Assembly (NCBI GenBank): GCA_017936375.1 | Contig: JAGBFR010000004.1 | Coordinates: 1 to 49,551, forward strand | Source: Clostridia bacterium | Lineage (GTDB): Bacteria; Bacillota; Clostridia; Christensenellales; Aristaeellaceae | Direction: 5' to 3' | Length of the DNA stretch: 49,551 nucleotides | In this document: one piece after another, positions 6,518 to 14,908 of the stretch | Numbering within the stretch: position 1 is the stretch's first letter | How the letters are laid out: every line of letters starts with the position of its first letter | Translations under genes and position numbers: made by a program | Notes under the pieces: model-generated | What the model saw: the letters and a program-made list of their open reading frames with translations, nothing else | Told to the model about the DNA's origin: nothing | Database searches by the model: none

Positions 6518-7474
6518 ATGGACGTCATGAAGGAACTTGGTAAGATTGGTATTGTCCCGGTTATCGCGATCAACGACGCCGCTGACGCTGTGCCGATGGC
6601 GAAGGCCCTGATTGAGGGAGGCCTGCCGGCCGCTGAGGTCACCTTCCGCACCCCCTGCGCCGCCGAGGCCATCAAGGCCATGGCCGACGCGTTCCCGGAG
6701 ATGATCGTCGGCGCGGGCACCGTGCTGACGACCGAGCAGGTTGACAAGGCTGTCGCCGCCGGCGCGAAGTTCATCGTTTCCCCGGGCCTGAACCCGACCA
6801 CCGTCAAGTACTGCCAGGAGATCGGCATCCCGGTCTGCCCGGGCACCGCGAATCCGTCCGACATCGAGCTCGCCCTGTCCCTGGGCCTCAAGAGCGTCAA
6901 GTTCTTCCCGGCTGAGGCTGCCGGCGGCCTGAAGTACATCAAGTCCATCGCGGCGCCGTACGGCGACGTCACCTTCATGCCCACCGGCGGCGTGAATGAG
7001 AAGAACCTGCTGGACTACCTCTCCTTCGGCAAGATCATCTGCTGCGGCGGCACCTGGATGGTTCCGGGCGACGCTGTCAAGGCCAAGGATTGGGATAAGG
7101 TCCGCGAGCTGACCGCCTCCGCCGTGCAGCTGATGCTCGGTCTGGAGATCGCGCATGTGGGCATCAACTCCGCCGACGAGGCCGAGGCGATGGACACCGC
7201 GACCAAGCTGTGCAAGCTGCTGGGCTGGACCATGAAGGTTGGCAACAGCTCCATCTTCGCCGGCACCGGCATTGAGGTCATGAAGACCCCGTTCCGCGGC
7301 GCGAAGGGCCACATCGGCATCAAGACCAACTTCATCGAGCGCGCCAAGGCGTACATGGAGCGTCAGGGCTTCGAGTTTGACGAGTCTTCCGCCAACGTCA
7401 AGGACGGCAAGCTGAAGGCCATCTACTTCAAGGACGAGATCGCGGGCTTCGCGCTCCACCTCGTGCAGAAATAA
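6518..7474 (+). CDS. eda: KDPG/KHG aldolase fused to a C-terminal VOC domain
   Basis: Residues 1-205 are a 2-keto-3-deoxy-6-phosphogluconate aldolase, which cleaves KDPG to pyruvate and glyceraldehyde-3-phosphate and also acts on 4-hydroxy-2-oxoglutarate. The catalytic Glu is E40 in AAEVTFRT, and the Schiff-base Lys is K128 in SVKFFPAEA. Residues 208-318 form a second domain resembling the glyoxalase/VOC fold, with the paired segments IAHVGINSADE and GHIGIKTNF and a terminal FALHL. Ordinary Eda has about 205-215 residues, so this domain is an addition, and its substrate is unknown. The ATG has GAGGAGG 7 nt upstream. It is the last gene of the operon; no KDG kinase is present, so kdgK must be elsewhere. 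Confidence 0.9.
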   Translation: MDVMKELGKIGIVPVIAINDAADAVPMAKALIEGGLPAAEVTFRTPCAAEAIKAMADAFPEMIVGAGTVLTTEQVDKAVAAGAKFIVSPGLNPTTVKYCQEIGIPVCPGTANPSDIELALSLGLKSVKFFPAEAAGGLKYIKSIAAPYGDVTFMPTGGVNEKNLLDYLSFGKIICCGGTWMVPGDAVKAKDWDKVRELTASAVQLMLGLEIAHVGINSADEAEAMDTATKLCKLLGWTMKVGNSSIFAGTGIEVMKTPFRGAKGHIGIKTNFIERAKAYMERQGFEFDESSANVKDGKLKAIYFKDEIAGFALHLVQK

Positions 7475-7494
7475 TCCGGTTTTTATCCAAAGAC

Positions 7495-7534
7495 AACAGG
7501 CTGCAGGGCGTGTGCTCTGCAGCCTGTTTCTTTT
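7495..7534. terminator. Convergent terminator between eda and the GH2 gene
   Basis: A 12-bp perfect stem (AACAGGCTGCAG / CTGCAGCCTGTT) with a 10-nt loop is followed by TCTTTT on the plus strand. It ends the uronate operon and sits directly at the 3' end of the convergent GH2 gene, so it may serve both directions. Confidence 0.85.
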
Positions 7535-7536
7535 GA

Positions 7537-9258
7537 TTAGTCGCGCAGCTGATTGTTGATGGCGAGAAGAACGTCGTTTTCCAGCTTCTGCACCTTCCGG
7601 TCGTAGGTCATCAGGCCGTTGATCTCGTCTTCCACATCGGAGACCTGTGTGTACACCGCGGCGGAGAGGCCCTTTGCCTTCGCGGGGATGATCTCCTCGC
7701 CGTAGAGCTTGGCGAGCGCCCCGGCCAGCGCCTCGCGGGAGGCCATCTGCTTGTAGCCATAGGCGGCGTCGTTCCACGTGTGGCCGTCGATGCTCAGGTT
7801 GTAGCCGCCGAATTCCGTGAGGATCACGCAGCGGCCGCGCTTGTCCTTTTTGAAGCGATAGGGCATAAAGTAGACATGCAGGCTCATGAATTCGCCGATG
7901 CCCTGATCATTCCAGCCGGAGGCGTGGTCGATGACGCGGGTCTGGTCGATGGCCTCGATGCGCCGCACGGCCTCCGCCGCGTCAAACTGGCCCCAGCCCT
8001 CGTTGAAGGGCACCCACATGACGATGGACGGGCAGTTGTACAGATGGCGGATCATCTCATCCAGCTCGCGGTAGTATTCCGCGCGGCCCTCCGCATCCTG
8101 ACGGCGGAAGAGGGCGTAGTGGCTGTCCTTCACATGGACGCCGGTGATCATCGGCGCATTGATGATCAGGGGATTGTAGCCCTTGCGGCCGCCGTTCACC
8201 ATGTCCTGCCAGACGAGCATGCCCAGCCTGTCACAGTGATAATACCAGCGCAGCGGCTCAATCTTGATGTGCTTGCGCAGCATGTTGAAGCCCATGGCCT
8301 TCATCCGCGCGATATCGTCGATCAGCGCCTCGTCGGACGGCGCGGTGTACAGGCCGTCGGGCCAGTAGCCCTGATCGAGCAGGCCGGTCTGGAAGTAGGG
8401 CTTTCCATTGAGGAAGAGGCGCGGCACGCCCTGCTCATCCTTCGATACGCATACGCTGCGCAGGGCGAAGTAGCTCTCAACCTCGTCGCTTCCCGCGCGC
8501 ACGGTGAAGGAATACAGGTGCGGGTCCTCCGGGCTCCACGGATGGAAGACGTCCGGCGTGATGATCAGCGCCTCGCCCGACCGGGCAGAATACGCGCTGC
8601 CGTTGAGCGTGATCGTGCAGTCTGTATGCTCGCTGGCGTTCACGGTGATGGAGACGGCCTTCTTATCAAAGAGCGGGGTGATAACGAGGCCGGTGATGTA
8701 CACGCGCGGCACGGCCTCCATCCATACCGTCTGCCAGATGCCGCTCTGCGGGGTAAACCAGATCTTGCCGCGGTTGGAGCTCTGTTTGCCCCGGCTGTGC
8801 CAGGAGGCGTCCGTGTCGTCCTGCACGCGCACGAGCAGCTCGTTGTCTCCCTCCGGGCGCAGCGCGCCGGTGACGTCTGCGCTGAAGGGCGTGTAGCCGC
8901 CCATGTGCGAGGCGACGTGCACGCCGTTGATATAGACCTCGGCCTGCTGGTCGACCGCGCCGAAGTGCAGCAGCAGCCGTCCGCCCTCGGGAATCCTGGT
9001 CGTGGGCAGCGTGCGGCGGTACCAGAGGAATTCGCCGGGCTTGAGCATGCGGTCCACGCCGCTGAGCGGCGCCTCCGGGGAGAAGGGGACGAGGATGTCC
9101 TGCCATGTACCCGGCGCGTCGCCGGAGGCGGTGAAGCTGCAGGCCCACGTTCCGTTGAGATTATAATAGGAAGCGCGCTCCATCTGCGGGCGCGGATACT
9201 CGGGCAGGATGCTTGCGGGGTCGAGCCTCTCGCCCCAGGGGGTCAGCATGGCGCTCAT
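7537..9258 (-). CDS. Glycoside hydrolase family 2 protein
   Basis: A 573-residue cytoplasmic glycosidase without a signal peptide. The domain order is that of family GH2: N-terminal sugar-binding jelly roll (about 30-190), immunoglobulin-like middle domain (about 190-270) and a TIM barrel (about 275-573). The acid/base is probably E420 in VPFNEGWGQF and the nucleophile E482 in LTEFGGYN. GH2 includes beta-galactosidases, beta-glucuronidases and beta-mannosidases; the sequence does not decide which. Its convergent position next to uronate genes makes a beta-glucuronidase-like role attractive but unproven. The open frame extends upstream, but the ATG at 9258 has AGGAGA 5 nt before it and begins the conserved region. 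Confidence 0.87.
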   Translation of the reverse strand: MSAMLTPWGERLDPASILPEYPRPQMERASYYNLNGTWACSFTASGDAPGTWQDILVPFSPEAPLSGVDRMLKPGEFLWYRRTLPTTRIPEGGRLLLHFGAVDQQAEVYINGVHVASHMGGYTPFSADVTGALRPEGDNELLVRVQDDTDASWHSRGKQSSNRGKIWFTPQSGIWQTVWMEAVPRVYITGLVITPLFDKKAVSITVNASEHTDCTITLNGSAYSARSGEALIITPDVFHPWSPEDPHLYSFTVRAGSDEVESYFALRSVCVSKDEQGVPRLFLNGKPYFQTGLLDQGYWPDGLYTAPSDEALIDDIARMKAMGFNMLRKHIKIEPLRWYYHCDRLGMLVWQDMVNGGRKGYNPLIINAPMITGVHVKDSHYALFRRQDAEGRAEYYRELDEMIRHLYNCPSIVMWVPFNEGWGQFDAAEAVRRIEAIDQTRVIDHASGWNDQGIGEFMSLHVYFMPYRFKKDKRGRCVILTEFGGYNLSIDGHTWNDAAYGYKQMASREALAGALAKLYGEEIIPAKAKGLSAAVYTQVSDVEDEINGLMTYDRKVQKLENDVLLAINNQLRD

Positions 9259-9334
9259 GGCGGATCTCCTTTTTTGGATGAGGATTTGCCCGGCCAGGCG
9301 GCGCGCTGCGCACAGTCTGTACGGGCTTTTCTCT

Positions 9335-9363
9335 ATGATACATCGCCGCCGCCCGCCGCGCAA
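9335..9363 (-). promoter_or_regulatory. Promoter of the GH2 gene
   Basis: On the minus strand TTGCGC (9363-9358), a 17-bp spacer and TATCAT (9340-9335) lie about 75 bp upstream of the GH2 start codon, in the gap between the divergent GH2 and lipoprotein-like genes. A clear promoter for the plus-strand gene was not found; TATACT at 9414-9419 has no good -35 box. Confidence 0.5.
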
Positions 9364-9468
9364 GCCTGATTTCATATGCAGGAATCCGGCGTATCGGCGT
9401 GGAATGATTCCCTTATACTGACAATGACCTGCGTTCTTTTGCGGACGGCGAAGGGAGGAGCGTATAGG

Positions 9469-11895
9469 ATGAAGAGATGGATGGCTTTCCTGCTGGCGGT
9501 TGTGATGATGCTTGCATCCTGCATGGGCGCATATGCGCAGCCGTACACGGCGGAGGAATTGATCGGCGATCTGCTTTGGGCGGCTGCTGAGCAGCTGCAG
9601 CACCCTTCGCTCGGCCTGACCTATTCGGACGGGCAGACGCAGGCCGGGCTGAGCGCGGCGCTGGATGCGAACGGCGTGCCGGATGTGGCGATTGACTACG
9701 CTGCAGACGGGCTGAAGATGCGCCTTGACGCGGATGCGGCGGGCGTCCGCTTTGACGATGGGGCGATGAAGATCGCCGCCGCGCCGGAGACGGTGCTGCG
9801 CGCGCTCTTTGTCAATGAGGACGGCGCGTGCCTTATGCCGGACGTCATGCAGACGGATCTTGACTGGATGGCGCAGATGGCGGGCGAGGCGATGGCTGCT
9901 GCTGCCGGTGCGATCGAGGTCGAGCGCTTCGCGGCGGAGAAGGATCCCGCAGCAGCGGCAGCGGACGCTCCTGCTGCGGATGCGCCCGCTTCAGACGAGC
10001 AGACAACCGTCGTCATCGACGTCAATGGGCTGCTTGCCGCGCTGGACGCCGCCGTGCCTGTGCTTTTGACGAAGTATGCCTCGCAGATCGATGATTTCAC
10101 CGCGCGCAACAGCGCGCTGCTCTGTGAGCTGTTCGGCGTGACCGCTATCCCGAAGGCGGAGGCGCTCTCCGGCCTGTGGCCGGCGGGGCTGCTTTCCTCG
10201 CTGCTGCCGGAGGATCTCCCGCTGATGGTCACGGTGATGGCCGGGCCGGGCGAGGCCTGCGGCGTCGCCGTGCTCGGCGGGGAGGAGGAACTACTGCTCG
10301 TCTCCTACGGCGAGGGCAGGCTGGTCGCGCAGCTGGGCGGCGGCGAAGAGGCGCTGCTGCTGGACAGCGAGGACCTTTGGGATGTGCTTGCGCTGTTTAT
10401 GGAGGCGGCGGCATATGTGACGCCGGAGGCACTTTCGTGGCAGTATGACGAAGACGAGAGGATGACCCGTGCGTTCTTCCGTCTGGACCCGGGCAGGCTT
10501 GCGGGCGATCTGATGGACGGGCTGGCCGCCGCCGTGCAGCGCAATGAACAAACGGTATCCGCGCTGCTGGAGCGGTACATGCCGTGGATGGAGGCCTTCG
10601 GCGCATATGGCGCGCGCACAGTTACATGGGAAGCGCTGACGCAGGTGCTGCTTGAGGAGAAGGACGCGATTGCGGCGGATATCTGCAGCAGTATCGCTTA
10701 TGCGCTGGGGCTGCGACGCTATATGACATACGCCGCGCCGGGCAGCCTGCCCGTGCTGGAGGCGGAGCTTGCGCTGCCAAAATACATGACCTACGGCAGT
10801 CTGGGCTCGCTGAATGTCAAGGCGGGCGACGTGCAGCTGCATGCTGTGCTGAGCAATCAGCATCTGAACGCGACGCTGCAGACGGGCGACCGCAGGCTGA
10901 CGCGCTATGAGCTCTCCGGCTTGCTCATGGAGGACGGCGCGAAGGCGACGCTGGGCCGATATGATGTGACGGGCCTGCAGGCGGAGCTTCTGCTGAACGT
11001 TGCGCGGGAGGACAGCGGCTTTACCGCCGTGCTGTATGATGAGGCGCGCAGCGAGCTGGGCAGGCTCGTCGTGGACGGCGATACCGCCCGGCTGACGAGC
11101 GGAGAATTGACAATCGAGGCGGTCAGCCTGTATCCCGGCCTTCTGGTCACGGCTGTGGAGGGCGAGGAACGGCTCAGCCTGCAGATTGTCGAGGATGATT
11201 ACGGCGTCACGGTGTCCGGCTACATCAATGGCGCGACTGCGCGGCTGCAGCTGTACAGCGACGCGCAGCGGTTTGCGCTCTCCGGCTCATACAGCCCGCT
11301 CCATTCTTGGATGGCGTATCGTGCGTCGCTGAGCGCAGAGACCGGCAGTCTCTCGCTGCAGGCGGGCAGATACAATATGAATGCGCTGATGAGCGGCGTG
11401 GAAGCGGATGCTTCGCTTCTTGCGGATGGCCTGCACCTGAATGTGACGGCAGCCGGCAGCTCCTTCCAGACGGAGCTGGCATACAGGCCGGGGCTGCTTG
11501 AGGCCGAGGGCAAACGGACGGGCTATAACTGGCAGCTCCGCATGGCGGACATGACCGGGCAGGCGGAGGAAACCGTGCGCGTGCGGATCGACTTGAACGA
11601 GAATATCAGGCAGGAAGAGGACTGGACCTACCGCGAGCGCGCGTGGACCGTGACGGCAAAGCCGATTGCCGACGGCGGTGTTGCCTTTGAGATTGAGGGC
11701 CTGCAGGAGCAGCCCGTGATCGTGACGCTCGATATTGACGCGCAGGCGCAGGCGGAGGACCTGACGGGCTATACATGGTATAGCGAGGCGGAGCTGGCGC
11801 AGATGCTGCGCGCCCTGTTTGCCCCGCAGCCCGCGCCGACCCCTGCGGCAGAACCTACGACTGACCCTGCGGCGCAGCCCGCCGCAGTGCAATAA
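9469..11895 (+). CDS. Exported protein of unknown function, 808 residues
   Basis: I do not recognise a family. The N terminus is an export signal (MKRWMAFLLAVVMMLASCMG). It contains LASC, an acceptable lipobox, but AYA-Q just after it would also suit ordinary signal peptidase, so lipoprotein status is uncertain. The mature protein is acidic. An Ala/Asp-rich insert lies near residues 155-180, and the C-terminal half (about 430-740) has alternating polar/hydrophobic segments suggesting many beta strands. A short internal repeat, YMTY followed by GSL, occurs twice near residues 415-450. The C terminus is a Pro/Ala/Thr tail. The ATG at 9469 has GGGAGGAG upstream; the frame is open earlier but lacks a site there. 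It ends 43 bp before butyrate kinase on the same strand, so the two may be cotranscribed. Confidence 0.7.
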   Translation: MKRWMAFLLAVVMMLASCMGAYAQPYTAEELIGDLLWAAAEQLQHPSLGLTYSDGQTQAGLSAALDANGVPDVAIDYAADGLKMRLDADAAGVRFDDGAMKIAAAPETVLRALFVNEDGACLMPDVMQTDLDWMAQMAGEAMAAAAGAIEVERFAAEKDPAAAAADAPAADAPASDEQTTVVIDVNGLLAALDAAVPVLLTKYASQIDDFTARNSALLCELFGVTAIPKAEALSGLWPAGLLSSLLPEDLPLMVTVMAGPGEACGVAVLGGEEELLLVSYGEGRLVAQLGGGEEALLLDSEDLWDVLALFMEAAAYVTPEALSWQYDEDERMTRAFFRLDPGRLAGDLMDGLAAAVQRNEQTVSALLERYMPWMEAFGAYGARTVTWEALTQVLLEEKDAIAADICSSIAYALGLRRYMTYAAPGSLPVLEAELALPKYMTYGSLGSLNVKAGDVQLHAVLSNQHLNATLQTGDRRLTRYELSGLLMEDGAKATLGRYDVTGLQAELLLNVAREDSGFTAVLYDEARSELGRLVVDGDTARLTSGELTIEAVSLYPGLLVTAVEGEERLSLQIVEDDYGVTVSGYINGATARLQLYSDAQRFALSGSYSPLHSWMAYRASLSAETGSLSLQAGRYNMNALMSGVEADASLLADGLHLNVTAAGSSFQTELAYRPGLLEAEGKRTGYNWQLRMADMTGQAEETVRVRIDLNENIRQEEDWTYRERAWTVTAKPIADGGVAFEIEGLQEQPVIVTLDIDAQAQAEDLTGYTWYSEAELAQMLRALFAPQPAPTPAAEPTTDPAAQPAAVQ

Positions 11896-11938
11896 AACAA
11901 AGCCTGCTGGATGCAGACCGGATTCAGGAGATGACACT

Positions 11939-13054
11939 GTGAAGACCTATCGGATACTGGTGATCAACCCCGGCTCGACGTCGACGAAGCTTTCCCTGTT
12001 TGAAAACGACGTCTGCCTGTTTACCGAGAGCACGTTCCACGATTCCACGATCCTCAGGACGCTGCCCACCATCAACGACCAGCTGGATTACAGGATGAAG
12101 GTCGTCCGCGAGTTCATCGCGCAGAAGGGAATCGACCTTGGGACGATCGATGCGATCATCGGCCGCGGCGGCGGCTGCCACAGCGTGCCCGGCGGCATCT
12201 ACCGTGTGGATGAGCGCCTGATTGAGGATACGAGAAACGCCGTAGGCGGACTGTATCATGCTTCGATGCTTGGCGTGCAGATGGTCGAGGCGCTCAGTGA
12301 AGGATACGACTGCGTGAAGCTGATGATGGATCCGCCCGTGGTCGACGAGCTGTGCGATCTGGCGCGCGTGACCGGCGTGCGCGGCGTCTACCGCAAGGCG
12401 CGCGTGCATGCGCTCAACCTCAAGGAGACGGCGAGGCGGCATGCTGCCAGCCTCGGCAGGCGGTATGAGGACTGCAGGCTGATCGTCGCGCACATCGACG
12501 GCGGCATCTCGATCACCGCGCACGAGTACGGGCGCATGATCGACGGCACGGACGGCAGCGGCGGCGACGGCCCCTTCACGCCCACGCGCATGGGCTCCAT
12601 GGCGCTGACGGATGTGATCACCGATCTTGACTGCACGCCTGCGGCGCTGCGCCAGCTGTGCAGCGTGGACGGCGGCCTCTCCAGCCATTTTGGTACGTCC
12701 AATTCCGACGTGGTGCATGCGATGGTCGAGCGCGGCGATACCCGCGCCGTGCGCGTCTGGCAGGCGATGATCTACCAGATCTGCAAATCCATCGGCGCGA
12801 TGGCGGCCGTGTTGGAGGGCCGGGTGGACGGCATCGTCCTCACCGGCGGCCTGCTGCGCTTTGACGATGTGCTGGAGGGCATCCGCAGGCGCTGCGGCTT
12901 TATCGCCCCGGTGACGGCCTACCCCGGCGAGTTTGAGCAGGAGGCCATGGCGGCCGGCGCTGTGCGCGTGCTCAACGGCGAGGAAGAGGCGAAGATATAC
13001 CCCGGCAAGCCTGTCTGGGATGGGTTTGAGGATGAAAAGGAATGTCTGAAATGA
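11939..13054 (+). CDS. buk: Butyrate kinase
   Basis: Acetate/butyrate kinase family enzyme (371 residues, slightly longer than usual) that transfers phosphate between butyryl phosphate and ADP, making ATP in butyrate fermentation. The N-terminal VINPGSTSTKLSLF phosphate loop and the central AHIDGGISITAHEYGRMIDGTDG and RMGSMALTDVI segments are hallmarks. The gene starts with GTG at 11939, 8 nt after CAGGAG; an upstream in-frame ATG inside the preceding gene has no such site. No phosphate butyryltransferase (ptb) lies next to it, which is unusual because ptb and buk are commonly paired, so branched-chain acyl phosphates are alternative substrates. Confidence 0.92.
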   Translation: MKTYRILVINPGSTSTKLSLFENDVCLFTESTFHDSTILRTLPTINDQLDYRMKVVREFIAQKGIDLGTIDAIIGRGGGCHSVPGGIYRVDERLIEDTRNAVGGLYHASMLGVQMVEALSEGYDCVKLMMDPPVVDELCDLARVTGVRGVYRKARVHALNLKETARRHAASLGRRYEDCRLIVAHIDGGISITAHEYGRMIDGTDGSGGDGPFTPTRMGSMALTDVITDLDCTPAALRQLCSVDGGLSSHFGTSNSDVVHAMVERGDTRAVRVWQAMIYQICKSIGAMAAVLEGRVDGIVLTGGLLRFDDVLEGIRRRCGFIAPVTAYPGEFEQEAMAAGAVRVLNGEEEAKIYPGKPVWDGFEDEKECLK

Positions 13055-13060
13055 TATAGA

Positions 13061-13097
13061 AAAACGGCGCTGCGGGAGATGTGCAGCGCCGTTTTCT
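13061..13097 (+). terminator. Terminator after buk
   Basis: A 13-bp perfect stem (AAAACGGCGCTGC / GCAGCGCCGTTTT) with a 9-nt loop, whose right arm ends in four Ts, lies six bases past the buk stop codon. Confidence 0.85.
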
Positions 13098-13105
13098 GGT
13101 TTCTG

Positions 13106-13132
13106 TGAACGAAAAACCAGAATCCCTGCGTC
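13106..13132 (+). promoter_or_regulatory. Possible ECF-type promoter of the sigma factor gene
   Basis: TGAAC (13106-13110) and CGTC (13129-13132) are separated by 18 bp. This resembles the AAC...CGT layout used by ECF sigma factors, which often drive their own genes; typical spacing is nearer 16-17 bp. No good sigma-A promoter is visible in this short gap. The same stretch contains an inverted repeat, TCTGGTTT (13095-13102) / AAACCAGA (13114-13121). Confidence 0.35.
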
Positions 13133-13190
13133 TATAAGGATGAATACAAAAGATGCGCGCAGAAAACCCGAGAAAATGGAGTGATGCACA

Positions 13191-13670
13191 GTGAAGATCG
13201 AGGAGCTCATCGATCTGTACGGAGACGATATTCTGCGGCTCTGCCTGCTCTATCTTGGAGACAGGCAGCTTGCGGAGGATGCGTTTCAGGAAACGTTTGT
13301 CAAGGCGTGGAAAAGGATGTCTTCCTTCCGTGGGGAGAGCAGTGTGAAGACATGGCTCTGCACCATCGCGGTCAATACCTGCAGGAGCATGCTGCGCACC
13401 GGCTGGCTGCGCATGCGGCGAAAGACGGAGGATATGGACGCCCTTGCCGGGCTGGCTGCACCGCAGGAGCCGGACTATGGCGAGGTGACGCGGGCCATAT
13501 CGCTGCTTCCGGCGAAGTACCGCGAGATTATCATCCTGCATTACTATCATGAATTGAAGATCAGAGAGATTGCGGAGATGACCGGCCTCCCGGTCAATTC
13601 TGTATCGACAAGGCTGCGGCGCGCGCGTGCGCTGCTGGAAAAGACGCTGAAAGGAGAGATGGACGCGTGA
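13191..13670 (+). CDS. ECF-type RNA polymerase sigma factor
   Basis: A 159-residue sigma-70-family factor with only regions 2 and 4. Region 2 is LAEDAFQETFVKAWKRMSSFRGESSVKTWLCTIAVN (about 27-62) with the typical D/ETF.KAW core. Region 4 is LPAKYREIIILHYYHELKIREIAEMTGL...STRLRRARALLEK (about 105-153), containing the helix-turn-helix that reads the -35 element. The start is GTG with GGAG 9 nt upstream. Its last codons overlap the start of the next gene, the arrangement expected for a sigma factor and its cognate membrane anti-sigma factor. The target regulon is unknown. Confidence 0.9.
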   Translation: MKIEELIDLYGDDILRLCLLYLGDRQLAEDAFQETFVKAWKRMSSFRGESSVKTWLCTIAVNTCRSMLRTGWLRMRRKTEDMDALAGLAAPQEPDYGEVTRAISLLPAKYREIIILHYYHELKIREIAEMTGLPVNSVSTRLRRARALLEKTLKGEMDA

Positions 13671-14878
13671 AGCAGGAAAATATGACCCGCAGGCTGCGGG
13701 AGGAGTTGTCCGCCGTGCATGTATCTCCGGCGCTCCGGCAGAGGACGATTGACGCGGTGCGGAGAAAGGAAAGGCCATACATGAAAAGAAAGCTATCGAT
13801 TGCGCTGGTGTTCGCGCTGATTGCTGTGCTGCTGTGCGCGGCGGCGCTGGCGGCTGCCGGGCGATGGGGCATGCTCGATTTCGTCGGGCGCTATCGGGAC
13901 AGTTATATCCCGGAGGACGCAGGGGACTATGTACAGACCGATGTGCTCGTGATGGAAAACGAATGGGTGACGGTCAGCATCCGCGAGCTGTATTACGATG
14001 GACGCATCTCCCGCATGACGGCGGATGTCACGCCGAAGGCGGAGAATGTGCTGCTCATGGGTGAGGACGCCTGCATGGAGGATCTGTTTATCAATCTGAC
14101 GCACGAATACGTCGTGGACGGCGATAACGATATGCGCAGCATCTGTCAGGTAATCCTGGATGAGGGATATACCGATGCGTATGTGGTCAATGTCGGCATC
14201 ATCGGGCAGGACGTGTACATGGGAACCATGGATTACATCCTCGGCGGGGATGGGACGCTGACCATCTACTCTCAGGAGGAGTATGCCGCCGATCTGCCGG
14301 AGCGCGAGGTGACAATCCATACGATTCTCATGCCGGTCGAAAAGCCGTTTTCGCCCGAGAGCCTTGTCAGCTACGAGGACCGCATGGAGCTGGAGGAGAC
14401 GCTCACGCTTCGGGCAAGTAGCTATCCGGAAAACGGCACAAAGGGGAGCGATGCGGAGAATGTATTTGTGAATACGGAGCCGGCAGTATTTGACAGCGTC
14501 GGCGTACGCGTGGACAGGCTGCTCCTAGAGGTCAAGCCGCAGGAGATTTATGTGACGCTGGATTATACGGTTTTGGACAGGGAAAAGTACGCGAAGATGG
14601 ACGGCGGTCTGTGGTTTGAATTTATTGATCCGGACAGCGATGAGCAGTCGTACTATGAGCAGCGGCTGAAGGCTGGCCTGACCGGCGGCGGCAGCGCTGG
14701 CCCTGTAGATGGAGAACCGGATACTGCCGTGCGCTTTACCCAGAGGGAGACGCTTGCCAGAAACGAGCTGCATGACACATATACCCTGCGCGCATATGAC
14801 TCGTGGGAAAAGGAGCGCTATGAGGCGCACACCCTTTTTATGCGCCCGGCAACAGAGGACGATCTGAACGAGAAATAA
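13667..14878 (+). CDS. Probable membrane anti-sigma factor
   Basis: A 403-residue single-pass membrane protein that starts with GTG overlapping the sigma factor stop (GTGA). It has a short cytoplasmic head (1-40, basic, helical), one membrane span (about 43-64, IALVFALIAVLLCAAALAAA) and a large extracytoplasmic part of about 335 residues. No zinc-binding HxxxCxxC motif of ZAS anti-sigma factors is seen in the head. The outer domain resembles those of DUF4179-like proteins found behind ECF sigma genes in Clostridia, but this is recollection, not a search result. The tight coupling to the sigma gene is the main argument for the role: it would hold the sigma factor at the membrane and release it on an envelope signal. 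Confidence 0.65.
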   Translation: MKQENMTRRLREELSAVHVSPALRQRTIDAVRRKERPYMKRKLSIALVFALIAVLLCAAALAAAGRWGMLDFVGRYRDSYIPEDAGDYVQTDVLVMENEWVTVSIRELYYDGRISRMTADVTPKAENVLLMGEDACMEDLFINLTHEYVVDGDNDMRSICQVILDEGYTDAYVVNVGIIGQDVYMGTMDYILGGDGTLTIYSQEEYAADLPEREVTIHTILMPVEKPFSPESLVSYEDRMELEETLTLRASSYPENGTKGSDAENVFVNTEPAVFDSVGVRVDRLLLEVKPQEIYVTLDYTVLDREKYAKMDGGLWFEFIDPDSDEQSYYEQRLKAGLTGGGSAGPVDGEPDTAVRFTQRETLARNELHDTYTLRAYDSWEKERYEAHTLFMRPATEDDLNEK

Positions 14879-14908
14879 AAAAGGTAGAGCTGACGGCTCT
14901 GCCTGAAG

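Noticed and set aside
7780-9369. Open reading frame of 529 codons antisense to the GH2 gene
   Set aside because: The GH2 catalytic motifs are on the opposite strand; the antisense product is compositionally odd and lacks a start site.
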